DNA of 64,000 nucleotides from Cycas panzhihuaensis (GCA_023213395.1 CM041465.1:182411741-182475740); one strand, 5' to 3'; counted from the first letter of the stretch, positions 21,890 to 33,284 are shown. Numbers and translations: made by a program. Notes: generated by a model not told the origin, from the sequence alone.

Positions 21890-23005
21890 CTATGTTTTTG
21901 GTTCTTCTTGAGGTTTTGTTTCTTCTTGATCACGAGGAATTGATTCTTCCTCAGTTGTATTTTCGTCACTGGCAGATTTTACATTTTCTTCTAATATTAT
22001 GCCCTTTTGAAAACATGCAGTATATTTACTGATTGAAGTAATTAAATCAAATGTTACATCTCTACTTACATAGATTTTTTTGGTTTTCACATCTATGCAG
22101 TGATTGACTTTTGACTTAGTACTATACTCGACCATGATACATTCAATGCTCTTGTCATCTAATTTTGCTCTCTTTTGAGTTGGAATATGCACATAAGCAG
22201 TGCTTCCAAAAGTTCTTAGATGACTTGTGCTAGGTTTCTTACCTATCCATGCTTCTTCTGGAGTAATTTTATCAAGAACATTTGTGGGGCTTCTATTTAT
22301 CAGATAAACAACAGTATTAACTACTTCAGCCCAATATATATTTGAGACATCTTTTTCTTTTATCATGCATCACACCATTTTTGTTATAGTCTTGTTTAGT
22401 CTTTCTGCTACTCCATTCGATTGTGGAGTATATGGAGCAGTGGTTTGTCTACGAATGCCATGCATTTTACAAAAAATTTCAAATTCATTTGAAACGTATT
22501 ATCCTCCTGCATTTGTTCCAAGTGTTTTGATCTTGTCTCCACTTCCTAACTCAATTTGAGCTTTAAATTCTTTCAAGCAATCAAGAGTTTTTGATTTGCT
22601 AAAGATAAAAAATACCGAAACCTTCCTGATGAAATCATCTATGAATGTGAGAAAGTACCTGGTACCATTAACAAAGTTTGGTGTGATTGGTCCGCATATA
22701 TCACTATGAACCAATTCTAAATTTTCTTTTGTTCTCTAGTTATTTTCTTGAAATGATGCTCTGTGTTGTTTGCCTAACATGCAACTTTTGCAGATAGAGG
22801 AATTTATTGTAAAGTTAGCAGGCAATTCAACCATAGCAAGACTTTTGAGCATTTTTAACCTATCATCTGCAATATGTCCATATTGAGAATGCCAGATTTC
22901 AGTATTATTGTTTTGAACAATAAGAGTTTTTACAGAAGAGACAATAGGAGTAGAAACTAATTTATAAAGATTATCAGTTTCTATCCCTTCGACAAATGAT
23001 CTCAC
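21890..23005 (-). pseudogene. Integrase of F with GAG-pre-integrase domain
   Basis: 23005-22736 is the GAG-pre-integrase zinc domain (IWHSQYGHIADDRLKMLKSL, CKSCMLGKQHRASFQ). 22714-22499 holds the start of the integrase core (VHSDICGPITPNFVNGTRYF, LTFIDDF). 22366-21890 is the C-terminal part (EVVNTVVYLINRSPTNVLDK-like, PEEAWIGKKPSTSHLRTFGS). Near 22500 the catalytic DNGGE segment is degraded to TNAGG. The acidic C-terminal tail is typical of copia integrases. Confidence 0.85.
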
Positions 23006-23280
23006 CCCCCTTTTTCATATCATGAACGTAACACTTTCCATCTTCATAGAATATTGCTCGAAGTTTCTTCTTTCTTAATTGTGATACAGAAAGAAGATTT
23101 TTCTTCAAACTTGGAACAAACAAAACATTGCCAATCTTCTTGACATCTTGCTTAATTTTAATTGCTATGGTTCCTTTGCCTTCAATCTTTAGAGAATAAT
23201 CATCACCAAGCTCAATAGTTTTGTTTGTTGGGTATGGGAGTAGAGTTTCAAACTAGTCTTGTCTCCCGGTCATGTGATTT
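23006..23280 (-). pseudogene. Protease of F
   Basis: The catalytic stretch straddles the gag ORF end and reads DWFIDFEALNHMTG near 23310-23268, where copia proteases have W-x-x-D-S-G-A-S-x-H-M. Ser, Gly and Ser have become Phe, Glu and Leu, each by one C-to-T or G-to-A step. Downstream LPYPTNKTIELGD and KQDVKKIGNVLFVPSLKKNL are the usual flap and core. Confidence 0.8.
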
Positions 23281-24350
23281 AAGGCTTCAAAGTCAATGAA
23301 CCAGTCTTCGTTGTAATGAGCACATGAGACCAAGGCAACAACAAAAACAACTTCTTTTTCATCTTCATCCTTGGGCTGTTTGTTACTGTAATTTCCTTCA
23401 ACATGCTTTCCTTTTGAAATTTTAGTTCTTTTGTAAAAGCAATTGCTTGAGAGATGCTTATATCTTCCATAGTAATAACAAGGATGAGTTTCTACTGTTC
23501 TACACTTTACAACAATGTGACTTGATGATCCTCCACAATGATAACATACCTGGGTGTTTATCGACCTTCCTTTGCCTGATTGTGTCCCTCCTCTAATGAA
23601 TTTTCCTCTGCTAGTTCTTATGTCTACTAATCTTCCTCTTGTTCTTCTTCCTCGTTCACCAGTTTTGAGTTTTGAGAGAAAAGCTTCTTCAACTTCTATT
23701 TCCTCCTCATATCTTCGGATCCTTTGTTCTTGTTGAAGAGGATGTTTGCATAAAGTATCAAATGACATGTTATTGGCTTGTCCCCCAACAATAAGTGTAT
23801 TTACCAGATTGTCAAATGACTTTGGTAATTTATTAAGTATTAAGCGAACAATTTTAGTATTTAATATTGATTCACTTGCAGAGGCAAGATTATTTGATTT
23901 CTACCAATTTTGTGATGAAATCTGCAACTTGTTTGTCCTCCGGGTAAGTGAAGCCGATATAGCTATTCTTTTTGAGTAATGATATAGGCATCATTCTTTT
24001 GATTGTACAGTGATGCAAGGGCTTTTCAGGCTTCAATTGAGGAGGTGGCTTCACTAATATGAGTTAGCATAGAGTCACTTATAGACAGAGTAATTATGGC
24101 TAGTGCTTGCCTCTTTCTTTCCTTCCAACTAGCAATTTTTACAATATCTCTAATGGTTGGTTTCTTTTCTTTTTCAATAACAATGTTCTATGCATTTTTT
24201 GCAACTACAAGCCCTTTCATTTTAATTTTCTAAGTAGCATAATTTTGATCGGTTAGCTTATTTGATTCACTCAAATAGTAGATTAAAGCCATTTTACAAT
24301 AAACTGGAGGAAAGACTGTAGACTAAGGTTTTTAGATGATTGTGACAGGC
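23253..24350 (-). pseudogene. gag of F
   Basis: The minus-strand C-terminal gag frame 23768-23253 carries basic linker RGRRTRGRLVDIRTSRGKFI and two knuckles: CYHCGGSSSHIVVKC, and CYYYGRYKHLSSNC with the second Cys as Tyr. The N-terminal part toward 24300 shows degraded UBN2-type gag, with LPKSFDNLVNTLIVGG-like sequence near 23830-23770. Frame changes separate the parts. The double-knuckle layout is shared with G. Confidence 0.78.
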
Positions 24351-24996
24351 CAAATCCATACGGCCGTATGGATGTATGGAAAAGACATAGGTGTACGAAA
24401 CCTAAAAATAACCCCCTCAAAAGATAGATTTTAACTTCGTCTACAAGGATCAGAAGTCAGATTTGAGAAATTTTTTTTTAGATTGAGAGAAATATGACTT
24501 GGAAAGAAGAGGGGCAGTAAGGGTTTAATTTACTATTTTGCTCATAACTTAAAAAAATCTCTAGTGAAATTTTGCAAACTTACACTTGATAGAAAGCTTA
24601 CAATTTGAGGAAGATTTTAAGACCACTTACTATATTTGAAGCAAAGAAAAATGGGACAAATTTACTAGAGAAGGTTCAAACTTGTGCCTAGGGTTTTTCT
24701 GCGATTTTTTCCTTATTGAGGCAGAATTTGCGATTGCTTCTTTGGAACAACAGACTCCACTTCTTGAGACATCTTTGTTGGTAAAATTTTGTATGATTTT
24801 GAGTATTTTATTTTTTGACTGTATAGATCTATACGGTTTCGTACGGTTCCATACGGTTCCGTACAACTTCGTCATTTCTTCAGATTGTGTTATTTGTCTC
24901 TTTCAGATCTTTATCACCTTGCTTCTTGCTCAAATTTTTAAGCAAATAGTGTTTGACATCTCAGTCTGACTTTCGGTTAGACCTACTACGATACTA
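24351..24996. other. 5' leader of F with CCGTAYGG dyads
   Basis: Non-coding leader between the primer site and gag. It holds a perfect 20-base palindrome at 24354-24373 (half-site ATCCATACGG) and a 10-base tandem RTACGGTTYC at 24831-24870. Next to the LTR, 24983-24996 on the minus strand reads TAGTATCGTAGTAG, a decayed initiator-Met primer site. Confidence 0.6.
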
Positions 24997-25109
24997 TGTC
25001 GAGAACTGAATTGAGAAAATGAATGATCTTCATTGATTAATGAGAGAGAAATAGTGTCTCTTATACGCAATTGATTTGCATAAGAAATCTAGTACATGTA
25101 TGACAAGCG
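24997..25109 (-). repeat. 5' LTR of F, downstream piece
   Basis: TGTCGAGAACTGAATTGAG.. aligns with the 3' LTR start TGTTGAGAATTGAATTGAG at 20129. It is cut at AAGCG (25105-25109), the target duplication of G. The remainder of the LTR resumes at 30294. Confidence 0.88.
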
Positions 25110-25301
25110 TGTAGAAACAACAAGAAGAAATATCAGAAATGTTTGATGTTTATTATGATAGGCCAAGTACATATATATGCATGTTGTACATTGTAACCGA
25201 CGTTGATACTAATGACACATGTCATACATGTCTAAAGATACAAGAAGAGGGAATATGACCCTCAAGATTACACTAGCTAGATGAAGCATTATATCCTAAC
25301 A
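25110..25301 (-). repeat. 3' LTR of G (192 bp)
   Basis: Starts TGTAGAAACAACAAG and ends ATATCCTAACA. It is unusually short and otherwise colinear with 30102-30293. Confidence 0.93.
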
Positions 25302-25311
25302 CCCTCTCTTA

Positions 25312-25990
25312 ATGTTTCATCCCTTCAATCCCAATTTGTCTCTAAGTGTTATGAACCTATCTTTGCTAAGAGGTTTTGTTAGAATGTTTGTAATCTGTTC
25401 ATTTGTTGGACAGCAGAACAAGTCAACTTCTTTGTTTTGAACTTTTTTTTCTTATAAAGTGATGATGGACTTCTATATGTTTTGTTCGAACATGTAGAAC
25501 TAGGTTCTTGGTAAGCTTGATTGCACTTTGATTATCACAGAAAAGTGTTGTTGGTTCTTTTTGTTGCTGATCTAGATATGATAGCAGCTACCTGAGCCAA
25601 ACTACTTCACAAGTTGCGCTGACTGCTGAGTTGTATTTTGCGTCTGTAGATGAAAGAGCAACTGTAGCCTGTTTTTTGCTCTCCAAGAGATTGCTGCTGA
25701 TCCAAGGAAGAAGCAATATCCACTTGTTGATTTTCTTTTTTCTTTGTCTCGAGCCCAATCTAAATCGCAATATCAAATTAATTTGTCTTCTTTCAGTTTT
25801 GGATACATAAGTCTTAAATTAATTGACCCATTTAGATATCTGAGAATTCTTTTTGTTGCTTTCCAATGTTTGATCCTGGTATCCTACATATATCTTGAAA
25901 CTAGACTTACTGCATATGAGATGTCAGGTCTAGCTGCTGTGAGATATATGAGACTGCCAATTGGCTGTTTGTAGAGAGTTTCGTCAACAC
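25312..25990 (-). pseudogene. RNase H of G
   Basis: ESKKQATVALSSTDAKYNSA (about 25690-25631) is the STEAEY block, here STDAKY, and SATCEVVWLR follows. The SDWAGD-type start lies near 25760. Upstream, LRYLKGSINLRLMYPKLK-like sequence connects to RT. Stops and a frameshift near 25760 and 25990 inactivate it. Confidence 0.8.
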
Positions 25991-26703
25991 ATTATTCATC
26001 TTTACCAAGGGTGAGATCACAACCTACTTCTATAGGAGTGATACAAGAATTACTTTCTTCCATATTGAATTTTGAGAGCAAATTTTTGATTTATCTGTTC
26101 TAAGGAAAGAAAAAGCAGTATCCACTTTTCTTGCCCTATTTCTATCCCCAAATAGTAGTTCAATAACCCTAGATCAGTCATTTCAAAGCTCCTTTTTAGT
26201 TGTGCCTTTATATTTTCAATTGATTTAGTATTGCTACCAGTGAGAATCACATCATCTACATACACTATGATGATTGTTATCAAACCTCATCTCTTTTTGG
26301 TGTACGGGCTGGAATCTGAACTGCATCTACAGAATCCATTCTGAATCAGATACTTGTCCAACTTAGCATACCAGGTTCTCGAGGCTTGTTTTAAACCATA
26401 CAAAGCCTTTTTTAATCTGCATACCAAATTTTCTTTACCAGGTTGAACAAATCCTTTAGGTTGCTTCATATAAACTTCTTCTTCAAGGTCGCCATGTAGG
26501 AATGCACTTTTTGCATCCAACTAGTAAATTTTCCAATTGTTTTGAGCTGCTAGGGCTATTGCTACTCTTACAGTGTCCAGTTTGGCTATTGAAGAGAAAG
26601 TTTCTTCGTAATCTATCCCAGGAGTTTGAGTGTATCCTTTAGCAACTAATCGTGCTTTGTATTTGCTTATTTCTCCATCAACATTTTCTTTGATCTTGAA
26701 CAC
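25991..26703 (-). pseudogene. Reverse transcriptase of G
   Basis: Three frames in order: 26703-26521 ([40 protein letters not shown]), 26520-26287 ([40 protein letters not shown]) and 26283-26050 (IIIVYVDDVILTGSN, MTDLGLLNYYLGIEIGQ). The catalytic YVDD is intact. In-frame stops at about 26521 and frameshifts near 26285 and 26100 disrupt it. Confidence 0.9.
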
Positions 26704-27852
26704 CCATTTTCAATTCACTACTGGTTTACCTGGAGGTAGTTTTACTAGATCCCAGGTTTGATTTCTGGAGATTGATTTCATTTCTTCATTCATTGCCGCT
26801 TCGCATTTCTTATGGCCTTTGGCTTCTTCAAATGATTGAGGCTCTATGTTTGTGAATAGGGCCTGATGCTTTTGACTTCTTGTTCTGTGAGCATATATAT
26901 CTCCTTTGCTTTCTTCTATGGTTTTGAGATACCATCTTAGTACTCTTTTTTCCTTCTTGTCTTCTTCAGCTTCAATGTTAGTTTTTGCTTCATCTAGATG
27001 TAATTCTTCCTCTTTGTCAATAGAAATTTCCTGTGATGCCCTCTCTGCATCATTTGTTTCTATGTCTTCTGAAGTGATTCCAGAGACTTCTTCAACCAAA
27101 GGTTGAAATTGTATTGTTCTTTTTGGGACTTCATCAACCAATTGTTGCATTATTGCATCTTTTATGTGATCATGCTCATTGAAAGCAACATCCCTTCTTA
27201 TATAGACCTTGTTTGTCTTAGGGTCTATACATTTGTAGGCCTTCGAGTTTTGGCTATAGCCTACTATTATACATTCTATATTTTTAGACTTTAGTTTTGA
27301 CCTCTTTTTATCTGGAATGTGTACAAGGGCTTTACACCTAAAGATTTTTAGATTGCTTACATTTGGTTTGATGCTGGTCCAGGCTTCCTTTGGAGTAATT
27401 TGATCTAGAGCTTTTGTCGAACTTCTGTTTATGAGATATCTGACTGTGCTGACTGCCTCTGCCAAGTAGATCTTTGGGATCTGACTTTCTTCGAGCATGC
27501 ATCGAGCCATTTCCATGATCGTTCTATTCATTTGCTCAACAACTCCATTGGATTGTGGAGTATATGGAGTTGTGAATTGTTGTCGGATTCCCTGTGCTTT
27601 GTAGAAGTTCAAAAAATCTTTTGAGATGTATTCACCTCCACCATCTGACCTGATACATTTCACTTTTGCTCTAGATTCCAATTCAACTTCTGCTTTAAAT
27701 TCTTTAAGTTTCTCAAAAACCTCAGATTTACAATATAGAAAATAAATCCAAGTTCTCCTAGAGAAATCATCAATGAAAGTCAAAAAATATCTAGCACCGT
27801 TGATTGAGCAGGGTGTGAGAGGGCCACAGAGATCGGTATGTACCATGTCCAA
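26704..27852 (-). pseudogene. Integrase of G (380-codon open frame)
   Basis: Open from 27852 to 26710. The core has MVHTDLCGPLTPCSINGARY, FLTFIDDFSRRTWIYFLYCK, CIRSDGGGEYISKDFLNFYK and YTPQSNGVVEQMNRTIMEMA, so the D-D-35-E catalytic residues appear present, with SDGGGE for the more usual TDNGGE. SSTKALDQITPKEAWTSIKP and the KCIDPKTNKVYIRRDVAF block follow, then an acidic linker and the RT approach (NQTWDLVKLPPGKPVVN). It is the best-preserved pol domain in the window, but its neighbours are frameshifted. Confidence 0.92.
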
Positions 27853-27867
27853 CTTATTTTGTGCTCG

Positions 27868-28430
27868 TCATTCATTTACTTTAAATGGAAAACAGTGTTG
27901 TTTTCCTAGCATACAACTTTTACACATAAGATGTTGAAAAGAAATGTTAGGAAGACCATCAACGATTTTAGACTTTTGCAAATGCATTAGTCTATCAGAA
28001 GAGATGTGCCCATACTTCAAATGCCATAATTTGTTATTATCAGTATTAACTGCAGTACATGCCATCTCATTGAAGGTTACAGGCTTGGAAAGTAACTTAT
28101 AGAGATCATTACTTTCTATACCTTTAGCAATTAATGCTCCTTCATTTTTCATATAAAAGATATGACAAAGCCATTCTCATCAAACATAGTTCTCAACTTT
28201 TTCTTTCTTAGCTGAGAGATAGAAAGAAGATTTTTTCTCAGTCCTAGAACAAAATATACTTGGCCTATTTTTTTTATGCCTCCTTTTATTTTGATGGCTA
28301 TGGTTCCAACTCCTTTGATATTCAAAGGATGTTTATCTCCTAGTTCAACATATTTATGAGAGGTAAAAGGTTTTAGGGATTTGAACCAATCCTCTTGCCC
28401 AGTCATGTGCTTGGATGCCTCAGAATCAAT
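27868..28430 (-). pseudogene. Protease and GAG-pre-integrase domain of G
   Basis: The protease starts around 28440-28395 with VWYIDSEASKHMTGQ, where D-S-G is D-S-E, then WFKSLKPFTSHKYVELGDKH and KKIGQVYFVLGLRKNLLSIS. 28152-27868 is the zinc-binding GAG-pre-integrase domain (LWHLKYGHISSDRLMHLQKS, CKSCMLGKQHCFPF). A frameshift at about 28150 separates the two. Confidence 0.87.
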
Positions 28431-29430
28431 GTACCAAACTTCCTCATCTCCAATACCAATTGAGAGAGTTGTTATGAATGCGGTTTTCGCCTCATCTTCA
28501 TCATCCTGTTCTTTGTTGAAGTTCCCTGCAAGTCGCTTGCCTTTCTAGATTTCGGCTCTTCTTTGTGGACACTGGTATGGATAGTGTCCAGATCGTCCGC
28601 AGTGATAGAAAACATCAAAGGTTCTGCAATTACTAGAGTAGTGTCCTGCTCTTTCACAGTTGAAGCATACTCTGGCCTCTCTAGGAGGTATGCTACGACC
28701 TCGACCACGGTTGTCTTGACCTCTTCCTCGAGACATACTTCGTGTGTCAGGAGTTCTAGCATGTCTGCGAGATTGACCCCTTCCTTTGGGTCCTAGATGA
28801 AGTTTGGTGACGAATGCATCTTCAATTTCTGTCGTGTCCTCATATTACTTGTTCCTCTGTTCCTGTCTTAGAAGTAGTCATGTCAATGTGTCAAGAGTCA
28901 TATTATTGATTTGATCGTTATTGGTGATAGTGTTAATTGTCACATCAAATGACTTTGGCAGCTTGCTTGCTACCATTTCAACTATTTCCTGTTCTTCAAT
29001 TTTGGCACCTGCACTCAACAAGTCATTTCTGATGGAAATGATTTTATGAAGGAATTCAGAGATGGTTTCAGATTCCTTCATGTGTAATTTGAACAAATCC
29101 TCCTTAATTGCTATAATTCGAGCTTTATTTTTCTATCCATACATGTTCTTAAACAGTTGCTAAACTTCTGTGGATAAATTTACGTTGTCAACATAAACAA
29201 GCAGAGGATCTGAAATTGAAAGCTTCAGTGTGTTTAAACTTGCATTGTCCCTTTCTTCCCAACTGGGAAAATCCAAGTTATCTTCATCAGGTTTTGACTC
29301 TTTCCCAATGGCTATTTTCTAGGCATTTTTGGCCCTTACAAGGGTTTCTATCTTAATCTTCCAGACATGGTAATTTGTGGCACCCATTTTATCTTGTTCT
29401 GACAAAGCGAGGACAGAGGAGGCCATTTTA
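28431..29430 (-). pseudogene. gag of G
   Basis: N-terminal remnants (about 29400-29100) precede 29096-28878 (MFKLHMKESETISEFLHKII, SKLPKSFDVTINTITNN), which is UBN2-type gag. An Arg/Gly-rich linker (MSRGRGQDNRGRGRSIPP) and two intact CCHC knuckles follow: CFNCERAGHYSSNC, and CPQ-ending YHCGRSGHYPYQC in which the first Cys is Tyr. Frames change at about 28870 and 28760. Confidence 0.82.
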
Positions 29431-30089
29431 ATGCAAACAGAGGTCAGAAATGTGGATCATTCAGATAGCTATACGCACTGTACATAAATGAAAGTGTATG
29501 GATTTAAACGAAAGCAGACTCAAAAGACAGGTCTTGATACGAGGATTCCAAATCTGTGATTATTTTTTGAAAATGTTTTTTGAATGCTGAGAAATCAGGT
29601 TTGAAAAGGAGAGGGCAGCGACTAGGGTTTTAGCTAAAAAATGCTAAAATCTTCTTGAATCTTCAATTGTAATCACAAATCACAAACTTAAATCTTCAAT
29701 CACAGAGAATAGATTAGATTTGGATTGGTTTTACTGTGATTTTCAAAGAGATTGAGGAGAAATCTGGGATTTTTTGCTCAAACCCACACGGCTGGAAAAA
29801 TGAGTAACAAAGCCTTACAACGGCTTCAGATGCCTTTGGTCTAGAAGAGAAAAGTGTTCCTCATGATGAGACGATCTTGTAGACCAAATTTCATCAAGAT
29901 CTGAGAAGGTCAAAAATTTGGTGACCATATAGGTCCGTACGAATGATATTTTCAGCAGACTACTTCTTCTTCAGAATGAATTACCTTCGTCCTCTGTCCT
30001 CCTTGAGACTCAAATTCAATTGATTTCGATTTAACTCAGAAATCCTTGCGTTGCTTCTAGGTCTTCTAATTGGGTAGCCAGGTAGGCCT
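29431..30089. other. 5' leader of G
   Basis: Non-coding leader, AT-rich. It includes CCATATAGGTCCGTACGAA near 29923-29941, similar in flavour to the CCGTACGG motifs of the F leader. Confidence 0.5.
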
Positions 30090-30101
30090 GCTCTGATACC
30101 A
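30090..30101 (-). promoter_or_regulatory. Primer-binding site of G (initiator-Met tRNA)
   Basis: The minus strand reads TGGTATCAGAGC, perfect and directly abutting the 5' LTR. Confidence 0.9.
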
Positions 30102-30293
30102 TGTAGAAACAAGAAGAAGAAATATCAGAAATGTTTGATGTCTATTATGATAGGTCAAGTACATATATATACATGTTGTACATTGTAACCGACGTTGATA
30201 CAGATGACACGTGTCATACACGTCTAAAGATACAAAAAGAGAGAATATGACCCTCAGGATTACACTAGCTAGATGAAACATTATATCCTAACA
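30102..30293 (-). repeat. 5' LTR of G (192 bp)
   Basis: Starts TGTAGAAACAAGAAG and ends ATATCCTAACA, followed by the AAGTG duplication. Confidence 0.93.
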
Positions 30294-30396
30294 AAGTGTC
30301 ACTTTAAGATAGAAAAGGGACAATGACACATAACCCTCAATTTACATAAAGATCATTTTAGTACAAGTCTTATGATAAAACATTAATATTCTAACA
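30294..30396 (-). repeat. 5' LTR of F, upstream piece
   Basis: Resumes the F LTR after G: GTGTCACTTT..CACATAACCCTCAATTTAC aligns with 20238-20300. It ends TTCTAACA, then CAAAG. Confidence 0.87.
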
Positions 30397-32232
30397 CAAA
30401 GGACTCTTTTCTTTGAATATTTAAGGTGATGTTGAGATTGGTTGTGAGTATTGTTCTCCATGGGACAATTTGGATGCAGGTCTCTAAGATGCAGAAAGTG
30501 ATAATTGTTGTAACAATTGTCGAGGAAGTAGTAAGCAAATATTTGAAGAAATGTTTGTTACAATTTTTCTTATAACTTAAAAGAGGACAATTATTGTAGC
30601 AATTGTAGGAAGATTGCTGTAGCAATCTTTTTAAGAATTGTGCCAAAGTGTAAGCTATTGGTTGTTGATGATGTAGGCACTAGAGTGTAGGCCTAGGATG
30701 CTGAAGATACAGGTGGTTGAAGCGTAGGTAACTAATAGGTCAAGGAGGTAGGTTGCCAGTGTAGGTGATTGATGGGTTGAGAATATAGCCACTGGTGACT
30801 CTGACTAATGTTTTATTGCTCTAGGATGGCTATATAAATGTATCATTGAGTAGTGAATAAAAAATAACTGCTTTCTTTGTCACATTTGTTTATCTATAGT
30901 TATTAGTGGTTAAGAGTGTTAATTATATCTTTAATTTGATGTGCTGTTTTTATAAGCATCAATGGTTGAAAGTGGCAGCTTGGTTAAAGTGTTATGTATC
31001 TTGTTGGCTTGATAGTTTGGCACATGACAAGTTGGATTACCAGATTTGTGAACCTGGCAGGTTGGGTCCATGAACCCATTTCGAACCTGATCCGGGTTAA
31101 TTGGTTCTTGACAAGGTTTGCCTGAGACCTAAGCTGGGTTCAGCTCTAGTGAACCCTGTCAGATAGGGTTTGGCCTAGCCAAGTTCTACAAGAGAACTGC
31201 TGGCTGGACGAATCCTGCCAAAAAAACACTTCAAAAGAGAAAAACAGGCATGATGATTTCATATAATTTAAATGTTGCAGAGAAAAGATAAAAATGCAAA
31301 TGCAAAATCATTGGTTGTGATTTTGATTGAATTGAAAGACCAAAATCTACACGTTTTGAATGTTGAAGATGCATATACATTTTGATGCTTTTTGTTGGAA
31401 CATCATTATGAAGATGACATTGGAATTCTAAAGATCATCATTCTTTGTATTATGTGTTGTAGCCAATTCTAATTAAAGACATAAATTTGGAAGACACGTA
31501 CATGATAACAATTGTCCTATTGATGTATTGGTCATGGATAAAGACCATAACGACTCTATTTTTGCTATGGTATCTCTGTGAAGTTACTTATCTCAATTTA
31601 GGACTGGAACCCTTAAATGTGATTGCTAGCAAAGAATATGATTAGATATTAAATGAAGGATAAAAAATATAATTGAGAAATTAGTTGGGAGATAATTTGG
31701 ATAATTAACAATAATTATATCTATTTTCATTAACAAAAGCAGTTAAACCTTATAGCAAAATCAAAATAGTATAAACAATATAAAATAGTGCTTTCTCTTT
31801 GTCAAATTATTGGTCTAACTTTCCCCAAATGGTAACATTGTGGGGGCAATTCTCTACATTCTAAGAAATTTCGTTTTTATAGTATTTTATTTGTTTTCAA
31901 TTGATATTTAATTTTTTTTTTTATAGAATGCTTCTATGAAAAGTGTAAGTGATTTGCCCCTACACTCTGCAATTTTTTTTTTCTACAATCAAATATTTGG
32001 ATAGGAAATGCAACTAATCTGGCTATCGGGCAATATATTTTCTTTGATTTCTTTATCTTTATTTTTATTAACAGAATTGTTCAATGTATTATTGTGTGTG
32101 CGTTTCATGATTAATCTTCATGCTTATGAATTATTTATTTTTTATTTTTATTTAAAAAATTTCCAAACCTGAACTTGTGGACCCTGTTTTTCGAGAGAAG
32201 CCAACTTCTTTGAATTTCCAAATCCATGAAAC
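30397..32232. other. Gene-free stretch, possible old LTR-like sequence
   Basis: No gene is recognised. 30580-30640 holds overlapping inverted repeats, including a palindrome at 30610-30629 (arms AAGATTGCT, two-base spacer). 30828-30872 has GGCTATATAAATG followed by GAATAAAAAATAA, a TATA plus polyadenylation-like arrangement suggestive of an old LTR, but no TG..CA edges or duplicates are seen. AT-rich low complexity lies at about 31900-32160. Confidence 0.4.
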
Positions 32233-32598
32233 TGTTAGAAATAATGTTTAATGTGTGTGGGTCCTAGGACAATAAGTGATAGTCCTAAGTCTTAGGGTCA
32301 AAAGGTCATTATAATACTATATAAAAGGATATAAGTTTATTGGTCAAGTTAGTGGTGTAATGCTATTGGTCAGGACAAAGGTATTTGTCCCACATGCATT
32401 ACTTGTGTTGAATAGTCTCCCACCTCTTTGGTATATAAAGGTGGTTGAGGTAGTATGTAAAGACATCACATCATCAAGGCTCATATTGAGTCTTTGGTGC
32501 TTTTGGTATGGTAATACATTCTGATTATATTGTGTTAGTTTCTGTTGATGTTATTGATCTTGCTGTTGATGAGTGTTCTCCATGTTAAAATCTTAACA
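32233..32598 (+). repeat. 5' LTR of the LARD-like element
   Basis: TGTTAGAAATAATG .. AATCTTAACA. TATA-like GGTATATAAAGGTGG near 32431-32445. It is related to the B-type LTRs at 1511 and 44350. Confidence 0.95.
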
Positions 32599-32610
32599 TG
32601 GTATCAGAGC
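32599..32610 (+). promoter_or_regulatory. Primer-binding site (initiator-Met tRNA)
   Basis: TGGTATCAGAGC, perfect, abutting the LTR with no spacer. Confidence 0.93.
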
Positions 32611-33019
32611 AGGTTGTGTGTTGAGGACATTGAAGTGTTGGGTCAGCTGCTAAATTGAGGATTCGAGTTAGAAAGGAGATTGAGAGAAAGGAGAAGCCCA
32701 GTAGAACATAAAGTACTCAAGCAAGGAAGAAGATTCATTAAACCATGCTGATATGAATCAGAAATTTCACTAGGTAATATCACTTCTTCATTGCATTGTT
32801 TGTGTTATGGTTATCTTGGAGTCAAGGCCAACATATATGATTGATGTGTGGAGGATATTCCTTGGATCTGTATTCTGGCTACTGTGACATGTCTATGGAA
32901 ATATGATTGCCAATATTCATGAGTTGCCAGTTTTGATTTAGGGATTGGTGAAACCCTAACCCCAGAAATATTATAAGCGGTGAGGTGAAGAAGGTATTAG
33001 TTATGTATGAAAGACTTAC

Positions 33020-33210
33020 CCTGCTACATGAATGAAGTGTAATTCAAACCTCTGCCATAGAAGATTGTCCTGTAAGTTGACCTTCAGTCCGTAGGCCTTT
33101 CTGATAAAGACTGCAAGTAATTCTCTAAGGATAGGATCCATTCCGGTTGAAGAACAAGCAATACACTGGAATCCCAATGACTTCAAGTCGTGAGACCATC
33201 TCAACAAGAT
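33020..33210 (-). pseudogene. Exon-like fragment captured by the LTR element
   Basis: The minus strand has an open frame of about 63 residues with HDLKSLGFQCIACSSTGMDP, ILRELLAVFIRKAYGLKVNL and QDNLLWQRFELHFIH. It runs to GTAGCAGG followed by GTAAGT (33019-33014), a consensus 5' splice site. It bears no resemblance to retrotransposon proteins. I cannot name the source gene. The orientation is opposite to the element, which would preserve introns in the element's transcript. The exon start is not clear. Confidence 0.45.
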
Positions 33211-33284
33211 TCTTTGCCGATTATTAGTTCAGCTTTCAGTTCATTTTCATCAAATCTGCAGCTGCACCAATAGGCGTAGACAAG

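Larger units (their letters stand above)
25110..30293 (-). mobile_element. Complete copia element G (5.18 kb) nested in the LTR of F
   Basis: It has identical-length 192-bp LTRs (25110-25301 and 30102-30293) and a perfect primer site at 30090-30101. The polypurine tract is at 25302-25311 (minus strand TAAGAGAGGG). The target duplication is AAGCG/AAGTG, with one C-to-T difference. About 12 of 192 LTR positions differ, so it is not recent. gag, protease, integrase, RT and RNase H are all present in copia order but broken. It has the longest pol frame in the window (27852-26710). Confidence 0.95.
20129..30396 (-). mobile_element. Copia element F (about 5.1 kb), split by element G
   Basis: The 3' LTR is at 20129-20318 (truncated). 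The 5' LTR lies in two pieces, 24997-25109 and 30294-30396, separated by the complete insertion G. The outer flanks CAAAA (20124-20128) and CAAAG (30397-30401) are a target duplication with one transition. Coding order on the minus strand is gag, protease, integrase, RT, RNase H, i.e. Ty1/copia. F and G encode related proteins but have different LTRs. Confidence 0.9.

Noticed and set aside
26906-27294. Plus-strand frames inside the G integrase
   Set aside because: Shadows of the 380-codon integrase frame.
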